Source: Polycladidibacter stylochi
GTDB taxonomy: Bacteria; Pseudomonadota; Alphaproteobacteria; Rhizobiales; Stappiaceae
Assembly (NCBI RefSeq): GCF_001562055.1
Contig: NZ_LLWE01000014.1
Location: 124,001-188,000, forward strand
DNA: 64,000 bases
Reading direction: 5' to 3'
In this document: piece after piece, positions 26,232-35,997 of the stretch
Layout of the letters: the number at the start of each line of letters is the position of its first letter
Numbering within the stretch: position 1 is the first letter of the stretch
Notes under the pieces: model-generated
Seen by the model: the letters and a program-made list of their open reading frames with translations, nothing else
Database searches by the model: none
Told to the model about the DNA's origin: nothing
Program-made: the position numbers and the translations under genes

Positions 26232-26463
26232 CTTCTCTCATGAGTTAAGGCAGGAGGGAACGGCCACAGCCAGCGGTGTCGCTAGCTGCAAATAATGATA
26301 ATAGCGGATGCTGTTTCTATTGCCGTTTTCATGGGTTATGTTTTGCCGCATCATGCGTACGCCGTCAAGCTAGAAGCTGAGTGTATTTGCATTTGTTTTT
26401 AATTTATTTGCGATAGACTCAGTTGCTGTTGTGCCCAACATGAAGAGTAGGTGGAGTTGAGAA

Positions 26464-28788
26464 TTGCTGAAGTATTTGCGTTTTATACTGTTTTTATCCA
26501 CCTGCACACTGGCTGTAACAAGTGCACGCAGCTTTGCCGAACAGGTAACAAACCCACCATTATTTGACCCTTTTGACGTTGGTGCGAGCCAAGCAACAAC
26601 GCCTGCCGCTGATCTAAACAGTAATTCACAAGAAAAAGTAAGTGATCAACGGGATCCCTCCGCAACAAGCGAGAATAGCAGTGCGATAGAATTGCTCAAA
26701 TCAAATCGTCGCCAAGGTCTTCAACCACTAGAGAACCCAGCTGTCCGCCAGAAAAGCAATGATAGCCACAATGAAGTTATTGGACTTGAACCGGCAAGCG
26801 GGACGTTAACGCCTTTGGGGACAGCCCAACAACAGCGGATAAAAAACACTGAAAGCACGTTGACTAAAAAGCAGGGGTTACAAGAGGTCCATGCCCCTAT
26901 AACCCCAAAGGAACAAGCGGTAATTTTTGAAGGAAGCGAGGCACAGAGCGGGCAGAATTTTCTTGATGCGCTCAAAGCTCAAAAAGAAAAACAAGCATTT
27001 CCCGTTAAGGCTTCCTCCAATGTGCCTGTGGAAGAAAAGCTTGATTATCCGGGAATGCGCAGTTCACTTTCGCAATCCGGTGCTTTGAAGACAAAAAAGG
27101 CACCTTCCCAAACCGAAGAGCAAGAAGTCATTGCGCACACTGACGCTGAGCGTTTTCGCCTTGCTCTTGCCAAAGCTTTGGCGGGGCAATACCGCGTTGC
27201 TGGCTCACGTAATCAACTGGCTGCAGAAGACGAGCTTCCCCAGCCTACAATTACCAGCGACATGCTATCCGGTTTGAGTTATATCGACCGAAAACTCCGT
27301 ATTGATTTAGCCCGTTTTTATCGTGCATCAAATTATCAACCCATCTGGAAACTCGGTCATTCGCAAACGGCACTTCAGCATAATCCAAAGCAGCTCTTTA
27401 ACGCTCTTGAAGCTGCTTACATGCACGGTCTTCCCGTGAATTATGGTGCTATCGCGCGGCTCAAACAGATAATTGCTGATGCTCAAAGCCCTGACAAACA
27501 GGTACGTGCCGAATTGCAGCTTACACAAGCCTATTTACAATACGCTCATGTTTTGAGCGCTGGCGCTGTTTCACCACAGCAATCGCAAATTGAGAACTAT
27601 TTAAAACCCAAAGCCAGAGCAAATAATCAGCTTCTTTTGCTCCTATCGAGCGATACCAGTGTAGCTGCGTCCCTAAACTCGCTAACAGATCAGATATACG
27701 GCTATAGGGCGTTACAAGAGGCGCTTGCACATTATCAAAAACTTGAGAACGATGGCGGGTTCACCCCTGTAAAAGCCGGGGAAGCCTTAAAACCGGGTGA
27801 AAACAACCCCAGAGTAGCTCAACTGCGCCAACGGTTATCTGAGGAAGGTTATATTACTATTGCAGCTAAGCTCAAAACTGCTGGCGAGCGCTATCTAAAC
27901 CATTTTGACCTTGAGCTTAAAAAGGCACTTATTAACTACCAGCGCCAGCATGGCCTCAATGCTGACGGGGTGGCTGGCACAGTAACACTTGAAAGCTTAA
28001 ACACAACGGCTCATGAGCGCGTTGTTTCACTTAAGGCAAGCCTTGAACGGCTGCGCTGGGAAAACGGGGGCTTTGGCGAAAAATATGTGTATGTGAACAT
28101 TGCAGCCCAGACCGCACAAATTTATGAGCAAGAGCAAATTATTTATGAAACCAGAGTTGTTGTGGGGCAACCCAAACACCCAACGCCCGTTTTTTCCGAC
28201 AGAATCACTTATGCTGAAGTGAACCCTTATTGGAACGTCCCCTATTCTATCGCTGTAAATGAGTACCTGCCCAAACTCCAGCAGGATCCATTCGCCCTTG
28301 ATGGTAGTGGGATTAGAATGTTTCAAGGTGAAATGGAAATCGAGCCTGCCTTTATTATTTGGGCAAGCGTAAACAAGAATGTATTTAACTACACCTTGAA
28401 ACAAGACCCCGGTCCGCGCAATGCACTTGGTGCTGTTAAATTCATGTTCCCCAATAAGCACCACATCTACTTGCATGACACCCCAAGTAAACGCCTGTTC
28501 CACAAAGATATTCGTGCGTTTAGTCATGGGTGTATTCGCCTACAGGATCCTTTTGTTTTTGGCGAAGTCTTGTTTTCTGACGGGGTTATGACCGAAAGCC
28601 GCTTCAAAACACTACGGCATTTCGGTAAAAACGAGCGTATTGACCTCACAAAGCCTGTTAAAGTGCACTTACGCTATCAAACGGCATTCATTGACCCGTA
28701 TGGTCAACTCGTATTTCGCAAGGATATTTATAAACTAGATAAAATGCTTGTTAAATATATTGAAGAGCACAACATAATGAATATTTAA
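26464..28788 (+). CDS. Large L,D-transpeptidase, YcbB/LdtD type
   Basis: A 774-aa periplasmic enzyme. Seen: signal peptide (hydrophobic 5-20, cut near Ala25), a long disordered Gln/Ser/Lys-rich region (about 30-250), a scaffold domain (about 260-430), a peptidoglycan-binding repeat (about 440-520, PRVAQLRQRLSEEGY and INYQRQHGLNADGVAG), and the YkuD catalytic domain with His688 and Cys690 in SHGCIRLQ. It makes 3-3 cross-links in peptidoglycan. The N-terminal disordered extension makes it longer than E. coli LdtD (about 615). The start is TTG at 26464, seven bases after GGTGGAG; no ATG lies near. Transcribed alone. Confidence 0.9.
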   Translation: MLKYLRFILFLSTCTLAVTSARSFAEQVTNPPLFDPFDVGASQATTPAADLNSNSQEKVSDQRDPSATSENSSAIELLKSNRRQGLQPLENPAVRQKSNDSHNEVIGLEPASGTLTPLGTAQQQRIKNTESTLTKKQGLQEVHAPITPKEQAVIFEGSEAQSGQNFLDALKAQKEKQAFPVKASSNVPVEEKLDYPGMRSSLSQSGALKTKKAPSQTEEQEVIAHTDAERFRLALAKALAGQYRVAGSRNQLAAEDELPQPTITSDMLSGLSYIDRKLRIDLARFYRASNYQPIWKLGHSQTALQHNPKQLFNALEAAYMHGLPVNYGAIARLKQIIADAQSPDKQVRAELQLTQAYLQYAHVLSAGAVSPQQSQIENYLKPKARANNQLLLLLSSDTSVAASLNSLTDQIYGYRALQEALAHYQKLENDGGFTPVKAGEALKPGENNPRVAQLRQRLSEEGYITIAAKLKTAGERYLNHFDLELKKALINYQRQHGLNADGVAGTVTLESLNTTAHERVVSLKASLERLRWENGGFGEKYVYVNIAAQTAQIYEQEQIIYETRVVVGQPKHPTPVFSDRITYAEVNPYWNVPYSIAVNEYLPKLQQDPFALDGSGIRMFQGEMEIEPAFIIWASVNKNVFNYTLKQDPGPRNALGAVKFMFPNKHHIYLHDTPSKRLFHKDIRAFSHGCIRLQDPFVFGEVLFSDGVMTESRFKTLRHFGKNERIDLTKPVKVHLRYQTAFIDPYGQLVFRKDIYKLDKMLVKYIEEHNIMNI

Positions 28789-28879
28789 TAACTATTAAAA
28801 GGTGCGTTAATTAACCAAAAATAAACTTAAATTTAGTAGCAATATATAATTAAGGGATAATTTTTTTCATGCTTAGTCT

Positions 28880-28953
28880 GCTTGAGACAAGCCTGATGTG
28901 CATAACTAATACTTGGGTGCTACATCAAGTCTCATTGTAGGACTTGTTCTTTT
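28880..28953 (+). promoter_or_regulatory. Attenuator-like alternative hairpins
   Basis: Between the L,D-transpeptidase and a 38-codon frame. CAAGTC (28926-28931) can pair with GACTTG (28941-28946), followed by TTCTTTT, a terminator-like hairpin. The same bases can instead pair upstream: TGATGT (28894-28899) with ACATCA (28922-28927) and AGAC (28885-28888) with GTCT (28929-28932). A small hairpin GCTTG/CAAGC (28880-28892) precedes. Mutually exclusive pairings are the mark of attenuators, but the stems are short and this could be the terminator of the upstream gene. Confidence 0.3.
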
Positions 28954-28987
28954 CTGGTAATATATTTACGGAGATTGGGGAATTATC

Positions 28988-29104
28988 ATGAAACGGCAAG
29001 TTGCAGACACACACACTGTATGTGCTATTGTATTGCTTGGCCTGTTTATTTCTAGTCCAGTTGTTGCACTTGGGCTGTTTAAACTGGCGCTTTTAACGCA
29101 ATAG
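28988..29104 (+). CDS. 38-aa single-span membrane peptide
   Basis: An ATG-to-TAG frame of 38 codons with GGGGA seven bases before the ATG. The peptide has a short basic/polar N-terminus (MKRQVADTHT) and one hydrophobic segment (about 11-36, rich in Val, Leu, Ile, Phe, Ala) interrupted by a Ser-Ser-Pro, so a membrane-inserted small protein is likely. It begins about 200 bp after the L,D-transpeptidase stop and is followed by a hairpin. I do not recognise a family. Confidence 0.45.
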   Translation: MKRQVADTHTVCAIVLLGLFISSPVVALGLFKLALLTQ

Positions 29105-29128
29105 TTTACACGATTAATTTTATTGAAT

Positions 29129-29152
29129 GTTAGCCCACAGACGTGGGCCAAC
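29129..29152 (+). terminator. Possible terminator after the 38-aa gene
   Basis: GTTAGCCCAC (29129-29138) pairs with GTGGGCCAAC (29143-29152) with one mismatch and an AGAC loop. There is no real T-tract on either strand, so termination is uncertain; it sits between the small gene and convergent creA. Confidence 0.4.
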
Positions 29153-29167
29153 ATACTTATTGTGTCA

Positions 29168-29680
29168 TTAGTCTTCTACATATTTTGCACAACTAGGCGC
29201 ATCATCTTTACCCCAAGGCATAATTGGCACGGTTGAGGTTGAATTTTTGGGGCTGCCTTCGATCAGCTTATCAGAATAAACAATATAAACCAATACGTTA
29301 CGCTTCTTATCACACCCACGAATAATACGCATTTTCTTAAAAAACACCGAACGGCTTTTGCGATACATTTCATCGCCCTGCTCAAATGTGTCCTTAAACT
29401 TAACCGGACCTACCTGACGGCATGCCAACGATATGTCGGAAACCTCTTCAGCAAGGCCAAGCATCCCAGAAAATCCGCCCTTTTCCGGTACCGTAAAGTG
29501 GCAGGAAACCCCCTCTACAATAGGGTCATCAATAGCGTAAGTTACCAGTTTGTGGTCAGGCCCCAGCATTTTCCAGACGGTTGATTTTTTGAAAATCATA
29601 TCTGGCTTTTGCGCTTGTGCTACTTGTGTCGAGACCAACATAAGCACACTGGCAAAAATTGCATAAAAAAGTTTTTTCAT
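29168..29680 (-). CDS. creA: CreA-family exported protein
   Basis: A 170-aa periplasmic protein. Seen: signal peptide (MKKLFYAIF..., cut near Ala23) and the CreA body with the family blocks WKMLGPDHK, DDPIVEGVSCHFT, GLAEEVSDISLACRQVGP and VYSDKLIEGSPKNSTSTVP. Function is unknown although the family is widespread in proteobacteria. ATG at 29680 is preferred over the longer frame from 29725 because GAGG lies eight bases upstream and the signal peptide starts there. Two cysteine pairs may form disulfides. Transcribed convergently with the 38-aa gene; unrelated neighbours. Confidence 0.9.
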   Translation of the reverse strand: MKKLFYAIFASVLMLVSTQVAQAQKPDMIFKKSTVWKMLGPDHKLVTYAIDDPIVEGVSCHFTVPEKGGFSGMLGLAEEVSDISLACRQVGPVKFKDTFEQGDEMYRKSRSVFFKKMRIIRGCDKKRNVLVYIVYSDKLIEGSPKNSTSTVPIMPWGKDDAPSCAKYVED

Positions 29681-29773
29681 CGGAATACCTCTACGAACAC
29701 TTCTTTTGATATGGTATCGAACCATAAATATTCTAGCTGAGTTTGAAAATATTTATCGCTCTTTGCATCAATG

Positions 29774-30967
29774 TTATTCAAAGGCTACCTGTTTGCGCTT
29801 ATTGAGCTGCTCGCGCTTTATTACTGGATGTACCGCATTTGATGCTAAGGCGATGAATAGAGCCATGGCACCTAACAGCATGAAAGAATAGATAAGCGAT
29901 GATAACTGTGCGATCCATCCTATAATCACGGGTCCAATCAGCGTTCCGCCGTAACCGAATGTTGCGATGCTGGCAATACCGGCACCAGGCGAAATGGAAG
30001 GATCATTAGCAGCCCTTGCAAAGGCTTGCGGGATAACGATGGCATAGCCTGCCCCCATGAATGCAAAACCCAATAGTTGTAGTGGCAATGAGCTACCAAC
30101 AATGACAAAAAACACGCCAATGGCCGAGGTTAAGCCCGATAGCTGTACCGTTTTTGCCGATCCCAAACGGGCGACTATATAATCCCCTAGAAGCCGCAGG
30201 GTGACCATTGCTATGGAGAAGTACACGTAGCCTAATGCTGCTGTAGATTTTGATAATTGTGATATTTCGACTAAAAAAACAGCTGACCAGTCGGCAACGG
30301 CTCCCTCTCCCATGGCCGAGCACAACGCAACCAAACCTGTGAGGATCAGGGCTTTATGCGGTAGTCCATACGCTTTCGCTTTTTGTGCGTCATGCGTAAC
30401 GCGTGGTTTAACCGTTTCACTTCTGAATTTATAGGCCAAACTAATGGCCGGTGCAGCAAACAATATAGACACTGCAAGAAAGTGCATGGAAAGTGATAGT
30501 GAGAATTGCATTGCAAGATAGCTGGAGGCAGCTCCAAGGCCTGCTCCCATGCTAAACATAGCATGAAACGACGACATTATTGGCTTTGCCATTTGCTTTT
30601 CGAGCTCAGCACCCCATGCATTCATAGCAACATCCATAGCACCATGAGCGGCGCCAAAAACAAAAAGAGCAACAGCCAGGCATGGAAGGTTCGGCATTAT
30701 CGCCAAAATAAAAAGCGTTGGCGCATAAATAAGGCTTATCCAGTAGGAAACATTTGCGGCCCCCTTGCTATCGAGCCATTTACCGGCGAAGGGAAATGAT
30801 AGAATTGCGCCGACTGCGACCACTAAAAGTAACAGCCCAAGTGTGCCTTCATCAACTGCAAAGGTGCTTTTTATCTCCGGAATGCGCGTGGCCCATGCTC
30901 CCATAAGCGCGCCGTTAAAAAGGAAAATACTTGAGATGGTCATTCTTGCTTGGGCGTAACTAGACAT
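29774..30967 (-). CDS. MFS transporter, YbjJ-like
   Basis: A 397-aa permease with twelve hydrophobic helices. Seen: FNGALMGAWATRIPEIKSTF in the first helix-loop unit, which is typical of the YbjJ-like branch, a mid-protein charged loop (about 195-210, RSETVKPRVTHDAQKAKAYG), and the second six-helix half. Substrate is unknown; in this branch sugars or drugs are proposed. The gene starts 8 bp inside the end of the DeoR-type regulator gene, so the pair is co-translated and the regulator probably controls the permease. Confidence 0.88.
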   Translation of the reverse strand: MSSYAQARMTISSIFLFNGALMGAWATRIPEIKSTFAVDEGTLGLLLLVVAVGAILSFPFAGKWLDSKGAANVSYWISLIYAPTLFILAIMPNLPCLAVALFVFGAAHGAMDVAMNAWGAELEKQMAKPIMSSFHAMFSMGAGLGAASSYLAMQFSLSLSMHFLAVSILFAAPAISLAYKFRSETVKPRVTHDAQKAKAYGLPHKALILTGLVALCSAMGEGAVADWSAVFLVEISQLSKSTAALGYVYFSIAMVTLRLLGDYIVARLGSAKTVQLSGLTSAIGVFFVIVGSSLPLQLLGFAFMGAGYAIVIPQAFARAANDPSISPGAGIASIATFGYGGTLIGPVIIGWIAQLSSLIYSFMLLGAMALFIALASNAVHPVIKREQLNKRKQVAFE

Positions 30968-31733
30968 TGGTTATTAGTAATCCTGCATTAGAAAAAATTT
31001 CGGTTTCAATTTGTGCTGCATCTGTGATGAGTAGGTGAGTTTCACTTAAAGGGTGTACTTGGTGGCGTGCACGCCTGTTCAATTTGCTTTTATCGGCAAT
31101 AACAATTGTTTTTGTACTTGAATGAGCCATTTGCTGACGCAAGCTGGCCTCTTCCAAATCATCGGCGCTAAAGCCAAAATTCACGTCGATAGCGCAAGTG
31201 CCTTGTATGCATAAATCTGCAGCGCAAGATGCCAATTGCCTTTCAGCCAAAGCACCAACACTTACCGCCCCCAGAGGGCTTAGTTGTCCTCCGATGAGTA
31301 GTGTTTTTATATTGCGCTCCATTGCAACAAGGGCGACAGCAGGTGCCGGCGTAATAATGAGCAAGTTTTTTAGTACCGGTAGGGCGCGGGCGAGCTGCAA
31401 TAGCGAGTGGCCGCCATCTAAAAGAAGTACCATATCATCATGTAGGTATGGGGCGAGCGCCGCTGTGGCGTTATGAATAAAGTCGGGCTTTTGAGGCTGG
31501 CGCTCCTTGTAAGGTAAAGCCGGTGCACTCAGGGGTACTGCGCCACCACGAACTCGCTTCACCAATCCTTGCGCTTCCAATGAGAGAAGGTCACGGCGTA
31601 ATGTCGCCAAGGATACCCCCAGTTCCTTGCATAACTGGCTGGTGACCAAAGTTTGCCCACCTTGTAAACGGTCAGCCAACAAGCGTTGTCTGACTTCTGG
31701 ATTGTTCAGGTCTAATAACTGATTGGAATACAA
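30960..31733 (-). CDS. DeoR/GlpR-family transcriptional regulator
   Basis: A 257-aa repressor. Seen: N-terminal DeoR helix-turn-helix (about 30-58, SQLCKELGVSLATLRRDLLSLEAQG) and the C-terminal DeoRC sugar-phosphate-sensing domain (about 80-235, with DGGHSLLQLARAL, TCAIDVNFGFSADDLEEA and IVIADKSKLNRRA). DeoR proteins sense phosphorylated sugars and repress nearby catabolic or transport genes. The start is a TTG at 31733; an ATG at 31740 is out of frame. It heads a two-gene unit with the MFS permease, and two 20-bp direct repeats lie 14 bp upstream. Confidence 0.9.
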   Translation of the reverse strand: MYSNQLLDLNNPEVRQRLLADRLQGGQTLVTSQLCKELGVSLATLRRDLLSLEAQGLVKRVRGGAVPLSAPALPYKERQPQKPDFIHNATAALAPYLHDDMVLLLDGGHSLLQLARALPVLKNLLIITPAPAVALVAMERNIKTLLIGGQLSPLGAVSVGALAERQLASCAADLCIQGTCAIDVNFGFSADDLEEASLRQQMAHSSTKTIVIADKSKLNRRARHQVHPLSETHLLITDAAQIETEIFSNAGLLITNV

Positions 31734-31746
31734 ATTTCATAAACCT

Positions 31747-31786
31747 TCAATATGAATCATAATTGTTCAATTTCAATCATAATCAC
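31747..31786. promoter_or_regulatory. 20-bp tandem repeat, candidate DeoR operator
   Basis: Two adjacent 20-bp units, 31747-31766 and 31767-31786, agree at 16 of 20 positions (core TTCAAT-N-T-N-AATCATAAT). The 20-bp period places both on nearly the same DNA face. They lie 14-53 bp upstream of the DeoR gene start. DeoR-family proteins often bind short direct repeats, so autoregulation is likely. Confidence 0.5.
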
Positions 31787-31920
31787 TCAGTCGTTATTTG
31801 GTCAAACTTTCAGTGCATTGAATAGAAAATGTCGCAGGTGATTCAAAATTGAGTTAAAGTCAAGAGCACGTATTCTTTGTTGCTGCGTACCTTTAACTCA
31901 AGAACCAACTTGGAAAGTTA

Positions 31921-33213
31921 ATGCTACAGCTGTTTGAAAAATCTATAAAAACCGCAGGGTATAGCGACTATATCCCTGACACCCGAAAGGTTTTTTGTTT
32001 GCTCGCCCCGTCCCGTTTGAGTGCTGCTCTTATCCTATTCATTGCCTTCAATACTCAAGCAGAGGCACGTCCCAGGATGTGTGAGCGCCTACAGGTGGAA
32101 ATAAACCAGCTACAACAAAAGCTTGGAAATTTTAATTTTAATGACCCATACCAAGCAGCAATAGAAGACCAAACCATAGCCATTAACCAAGTGGAATCGC
32201 AGCGGGCGCAACAAGGGTGTGGTTCTTTTAATGCCAATATGGGAGTTTGCGAAAATTACGGCACAACTCTTGCGCATATGCGTGAAAATCTAGCGTTGCT
32301 GAAGCTAGAACAAAAAAACATGTTTTCCGGAAATCCAACCACAAAACGCTACATTGAAGCCAAGCAAAAATATAATGCTTTAAACTGTGCCAACGAGTTT
32401 TTAGAACCAACTGCAGGCGTGCAAGCACCACTCCCCGGAGGACAGCCAGTTAACATACAAGGCACCGCCCATGGAAATACCTATGGATTGCCGCCTGGAG
32501 GGGTACCGGTTGATATTAATGCACCTTTACAGCAGGGAAGTGGTGGTGACCAATTTGGCGAACCAATTGCCAGTAAACCTCTAGCTCCGCTGCCCTCGAC
32601 CAGTATACAGTCTTCGCAACCACAGAATACGAATTGGCAAAGCCCGAAAACACAAACCACAGGGCCAACTTCTGGCTATAAAACTATGTGTGTGCGTAGC
32701 TGTGATGGCTACTATTTCCCCATCAACAATAATGCGCAGCCAACCGAGTTTGCCGAGGATGAAGCCATTTGCCAATCCATGTGCCCAAGTGCACGCTCTG
32801 AATTATATGTGTATCGCACTCCGGGTGAACGCCTTGAGGATATGCGCAGCCTGACCGGTGTGCCCTATCGCAATCACCCAAATGCCTTTCGTTTTCAAAA
32901 CGGTGCCGTAGCCGCATGTGGCTGTGAGGCAAACCCTGCGCAACAAGAAGGTATCGGCCAGGCTCATAAAAATCCTCAGCCCAGTTTTGTTGCGGGGCAA
33001 CCAGGTACGACGTTGAGTAACGAAAACCCACTCGCAAACTCTACAGGCCCCTCAGAAGCGACCGGCTCAATTACCACAGCACAGCAAGATGGCTTTGGCA
33101 GCCTATCTGGTAGTGTTACCAAGAAAAACCCGACGACGGATTACCGTCGCTGGGTTGAGCCGAAAACAGGACCAATTAGGAGAGTCGGTCCAAAGTATTT
33201 TGATGACCAATAA
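31921..33213 (+). CDS. DUF2865-domain exported protein
   Basis: A 430-aa protein. Seen: N-terminal hydrophobic signal (about 30-46, with QAEA as a likely cut site), a helical Gln-rich region (about 55-150) with several cysteines, a Pro/Gly/Gln/Ser-rich linker, and the DUF2865 domain (about 256-337) from [13 protein letters not shown] to the CGC motif, with AICQSMCP between. The many cysteines suggest disulfides in the periplasm. The family is nearly confined to Hyphomicrobiales and has no known function. The last 38 bp overlap the end of the convergent gltX gene. Confidence 0.85.
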   Translation: MLQLFEKSIKTAGYSDYIPDTRKVFCLLAPSRLSAALILFIAFNTQAEARPRMCERLQVEINQLQQKLGNFNFNDPYQAAIEDQTIAINQVESQRAQQGCGSFNANMGVCENYGTTLAHMRENLALLKLEQKNMFSGNPTTKRYIEAKQKYNALNCANEFLEPTAGVQAPLPGGQPVNIQGTAHGNTYGLPPGGVPVDINAPLQQGSGGDQFGEPIASKPLAPLPSTSIQSSQPQNTNWQSPKTQTTGPTSGYKTMCVRSCDGYYFPINNNAQPTEFAEDEAICQSMCPSARSELYVYRTPGERLEDMRSLTGVPYRNHPNAFRFQNGAVAACGCEANPAQQEGIGQAHKNPQPSFVAGQPGTTLSNENPLANSTGPSEATGSITTAQQDGFGSLSGSVTKKNPTTDYRRWVEPKTGPIRRVGPKYFDDQ

Positions 33214-34540
33214 GCGGTAGGAGCTTTTTCAGGTCTGGGCCATGATCCAGACCTGTTACCGCCTTGCGCAGTGGCATAAACAAGCCCTTGCCTTTACGGC
33301 CGGTAGCTTCTTTTACTGCCTTGGTCCAAGTACCCCATGAGGTTTCATCGAATGGTGCGGCAGGCAGTAGGCCTTTTGCTGTTTCAATGAACTCTTTGTC
33401 GTCTTCGCCGACGAGCGGTGTCACATTACCGCGCACCACCTGCTCCCAAACGGCAATATCGGCAAGGGTATTACAGTTTTCCTGAACAGCGGCCCACAAC
33501 AGTGGCTCAATTGGCAAGCCCAGTGCATCTGCACGTTCTTTGGCTTCTTCAAAGCTTAAACCATGAACGATTTTAGCAGTGAGCTGGCCCACTTCTGCCG
33601 GGTCAAACTTGGCAGCTGATTTGGAAATACCGCCAAAATCGAGCATCTCGGCCAATGCCTGCATGTCTTTTGCCGGTTCAACAGCATGGCTTGTTCCGGT
33701 GAGCACAGCCAGCGAATTCACCGCCATTGGCTCGTAGCCTGCTTCACGCAATGACGCGATAGACAAAGCGCCTGAGCGCTTGGAGAGCCCTTCGCCATCG
33801 ATGGTGGTTAGCAAGTTGTGGTGGCCGAATTCCGGCACTTTAGAACCCAATGCTTCAAAGATGGCAATCTGCACGCCAGTATTGGCCACATGGTCTTCAC
33901 CGCGAATAACATGGGTGATGCCCATATCGGCATCATCAACAATCGATGGCAAGGTGTACAGGTAGCTACCATCGCCGCGAATAAGTACCGGATCGGACAT
34001 AGAAGCCAGATCAACAGTCTGCTTGCCGCGAATGACATCGTCCCAATGCACTTCGGTACGCTGGAAAGTGAAAGGATCGCCTTCCGGGTGGTTCGGCAGC
34101 TTAAAGCGCCAGTGGGCAGTGCGGCCCTCTTCCTTGAACTTGGCGATCTGCTCTTCGGTGTATTTCAAACCGGCGCGATCATAAACCGGTGGCTTACCCA
34201 GCGCACGGGCGCGATTACGGCGGCGCTCCAACTCGTCAGCTGTTTCATAACAGGCATAAAGTAGCCCTTCGGCCTTCAGCTTATCGGCAGCGGCATCATA
34301 GAGCGCAAAGCGCTCGGACTGGCGCTCAATACGGTTGGGCTTGATGCCCAGCCAAGCCAGATCCTGCTCGATGCTATCGGCAAATTCTTTCGTAGAGCGG
34401 GCTTTGTCGGTATCATCAAAGCGCAGCACGTAGTTGCCGCCCTGCTTTTGCGCAAACAGGTAGTTAAACAGTGCCGGACGCACGTTACCAATATGAATAC
34501 GCCCTGTGGGTGAAGGGGCAAAACGGACTGTCACACTCAT
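33176..34540 (-). CDS. gltX: Glutamyl-tRNA synthetase, short paralogue type
   Basis: A 454-aa class I synthetase that charges tRNA-Glu. Seen: [12 protein letters not shown] (8-19, HIGH box), the Glu-binding arginine, WDD-type elements ([14 protein letters not shown]) and the KMSKS-like LSKRSG near 240, then the C-terminal anticodon-binding bundle. The form RIHIGN and the length match the second GltX common in alphaproteobacteria, which usually have two; in some bacteria one of the pair prefers tRNA-Gln (not testable here). ATG at 34540 is chosen over GTG 34552 because the AGGAG would otherwise overlap the start. Overlaps the DUF2865 gene tail to tail. Confidence 0.93.
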   Translation of the reverse strand: MSVTVRFAPSPTGRIHIGNVRPALFNYLFAQKQGGNYVLRFDDTDKARSTKEFADSIEQDLAWLGIKPNRIERQSERFALYDAAADKLKAEGLLYACYETADELERRRNRARALGKPPVYDRAGLKYTEEQIAKFKEEGRTAHWRFKLPNHPEGDPFTFQRTEVHWDDVIRGKQTVDLASMSDPVLIRGDGSYLYTLPSIVDDADMGITHVIRGEDHVANTGVQIAIFEALGSKVPEFGHHNLLTTIDGEGLSKRSGALSIASLREAGYEPMAVNSLAVLTGTSHAVEPAKDMQALAEMLDFGGISKSAAKFDPAEVGQLTAKIVHGLSFEEAKERADALGLPIEPLLWAAVQENCNTLADIAVWEQVVRGNVTPLVGEDDKEFIETAKGLLPAAPFDETSWGTWTKAVKEATGRKGKGLFMPLRKAVTGLDHGPDLKKLLPLIGHQNTLDRLS

Positions 34541-34662
34541 AGTGATCGCCACTCCTTATTGTTGGCAGATACCTGCCGGATATATGAAATAATCGTTGCC
34601 CCTTCGCTAGCCCCTTCATGCGGGCGGGTCAACTCTTTATGGCTTGCTATTCGCTTCATTTT

Positions 34663-35895
34663 TTACTTAGTGGCGCTCTGGTCAGCCAAGGGCAAGTTCG
34701 TGCGTAGGTTAAATTGCACAAATAATGCCACAAAGACCAATGTGGATAGCAATGCAATAAACAAGCACATAGCTGCCATTGTTATGCCCGCATCAATCAA
34801 CAATCCGGCAATGCCCGGTGAGGCTGCAGAGCAAAACACATAGAACGAGAAGAAAAGTCCGCGGATATCGCCCATATGTTTTGTCCCGTAAAACTGCGAG
34901 AGTACCGTGGAGCTTAAAGTTGATTCAGCGCCCAGAGCAACACCACTTAAGAAAATGGCAGCTGCTGCAGCCCATAGGGACGACGATAGGCCGAGTAGCA
35001 ACATTGCTATGACAAACAAAAGGACAGTAAAAGAAAGAAGCTTACTGGGCAAAAAACGATCGCTTAAGCTCCCCAGCAATATTGAACCTAAAAAGCTGCC
35101 CAGCCCCAACACTGGCATGAGTGCCGGTATGGTTGTGAGTGCCCAGCCCTTTTCTTGCATAAAGACAATTTGGTGAAAGAACATCCCACCAAGCCCGAAG
35201 GGAATAATCAGCAGCCCCGAGATAATAAGATAAAAGTAAGGGTCCTTGATTACATCGCGCTTGGTTTTGTGCACGAGCTGTTGCGGCTCTAATTCCAAAT
35301 CAAGTTTGCTGGGTACACGCCCTTTATAATAGCAAACGTAAATAGTTGGCGCAAAAACTATAAGTAGGAAAACAGCCGTGAAGAACCACAGCTCACGCCA
35401 ACCGAATAATGATAGAGAGACGATGATAACTATTGGCAAGACGGCCTCGCCCAATAAGGCCCCTAAATTAACAAATCCCACCGCTTTACCGCGCTCTTTT
35501 GAAAACCATTTGGTAGTCGCTGTGAGCGGCAAATGGGTCAGCATCCCTTGACCAAAAAAACGGATAAGAAACAGTGCAAAAAGAAAAGTGTAGATATTGG
35601 CGGAGAAGCTCAAACATAATGCAGCAAGTGCCATGCCGCTAACACAGAATAACGCTGCATTTCTGGGCGCTAAGATATCGGCCAAGCGCCCGGTAAAATT
35701 GAGGGTGAAAGCACTGAGCAATGTTGCCGCCATATACAGCACACCGAATTCGCCATTCGATAGCGCAAAATCAGTACGCCAAACCAACGAAAATTGCGCC
35801 AGAACGGTTGAAAACCCAAGTCCGCCGAAAAACATGAGCAAGAGACCACCCAATAACCAACGTGTATTGGCAATTAAAAAAAACAAATAATCCAT
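34663..35895 (-). CDS. MFS transporter
   Basis: A 410-aa permease of the major facilitator superfamily with twelve predicted helices, an A-loop element FTGRLADILAPRNA between TM2 and TM3, and a longer cytosolic loop between halves (about 180-210, YYKGRVPSKLDLELEPQQL). The WFSKERGKAVGFVNLGALLGEA segment resembles the monocarboxylate/oxalate-formate branch. Substrate unknown. It stands upstream of gltX on the same strand, but with a 122-bp gap and no functional link. It is divergent from the broken MFS gene next to it, with about 100 bp between the starts. Confidence 0.85.
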   Translation of the reverse strand: MDYLFFLIANTRWLLGGLLLMFFGGLGFSTVLAQFSLVWRTDFALSNGEFGVLYMAATLLSAFTLNFTGRLADILAPRNAALFCVSGMALAALCLSFSANIYTFLFALFLIRFFGQGMLTHLPLTATTKWFSKERGKAVGFVNLGALLGEAVLPIVIIVSLSLFGWRELWFFTAVFLLIVFAPTIYVCYYKGRVPSKLDLELEPQQLVHKTKRDVIKDPYFYLIISGLLIIPFGLGGMFFHQIVFMQEKGWALTTIPALMPVLGLGSFLGSILLGSLSDRFLPSKLLSFTVLLFVIAMLLLGLSSSLWAAAAAIFLSGVALGAESTLSSTVLSQFYGTKHMGDIRGLFFSFYVFCSAASPGIAGLLIDAGITMAAMCLFIALLSTLVFVALFVQFNLRTNLPLADQSATK

Positions 35896-35997
35896 TTTAA
35901 ATATCCTTTATCATTTACGATAATTGAGACAAAAAAAGTGATTGTATACTTAGGAAATATCAGCTTACACTTGAGTAATAATTTATAACTAACTCAA

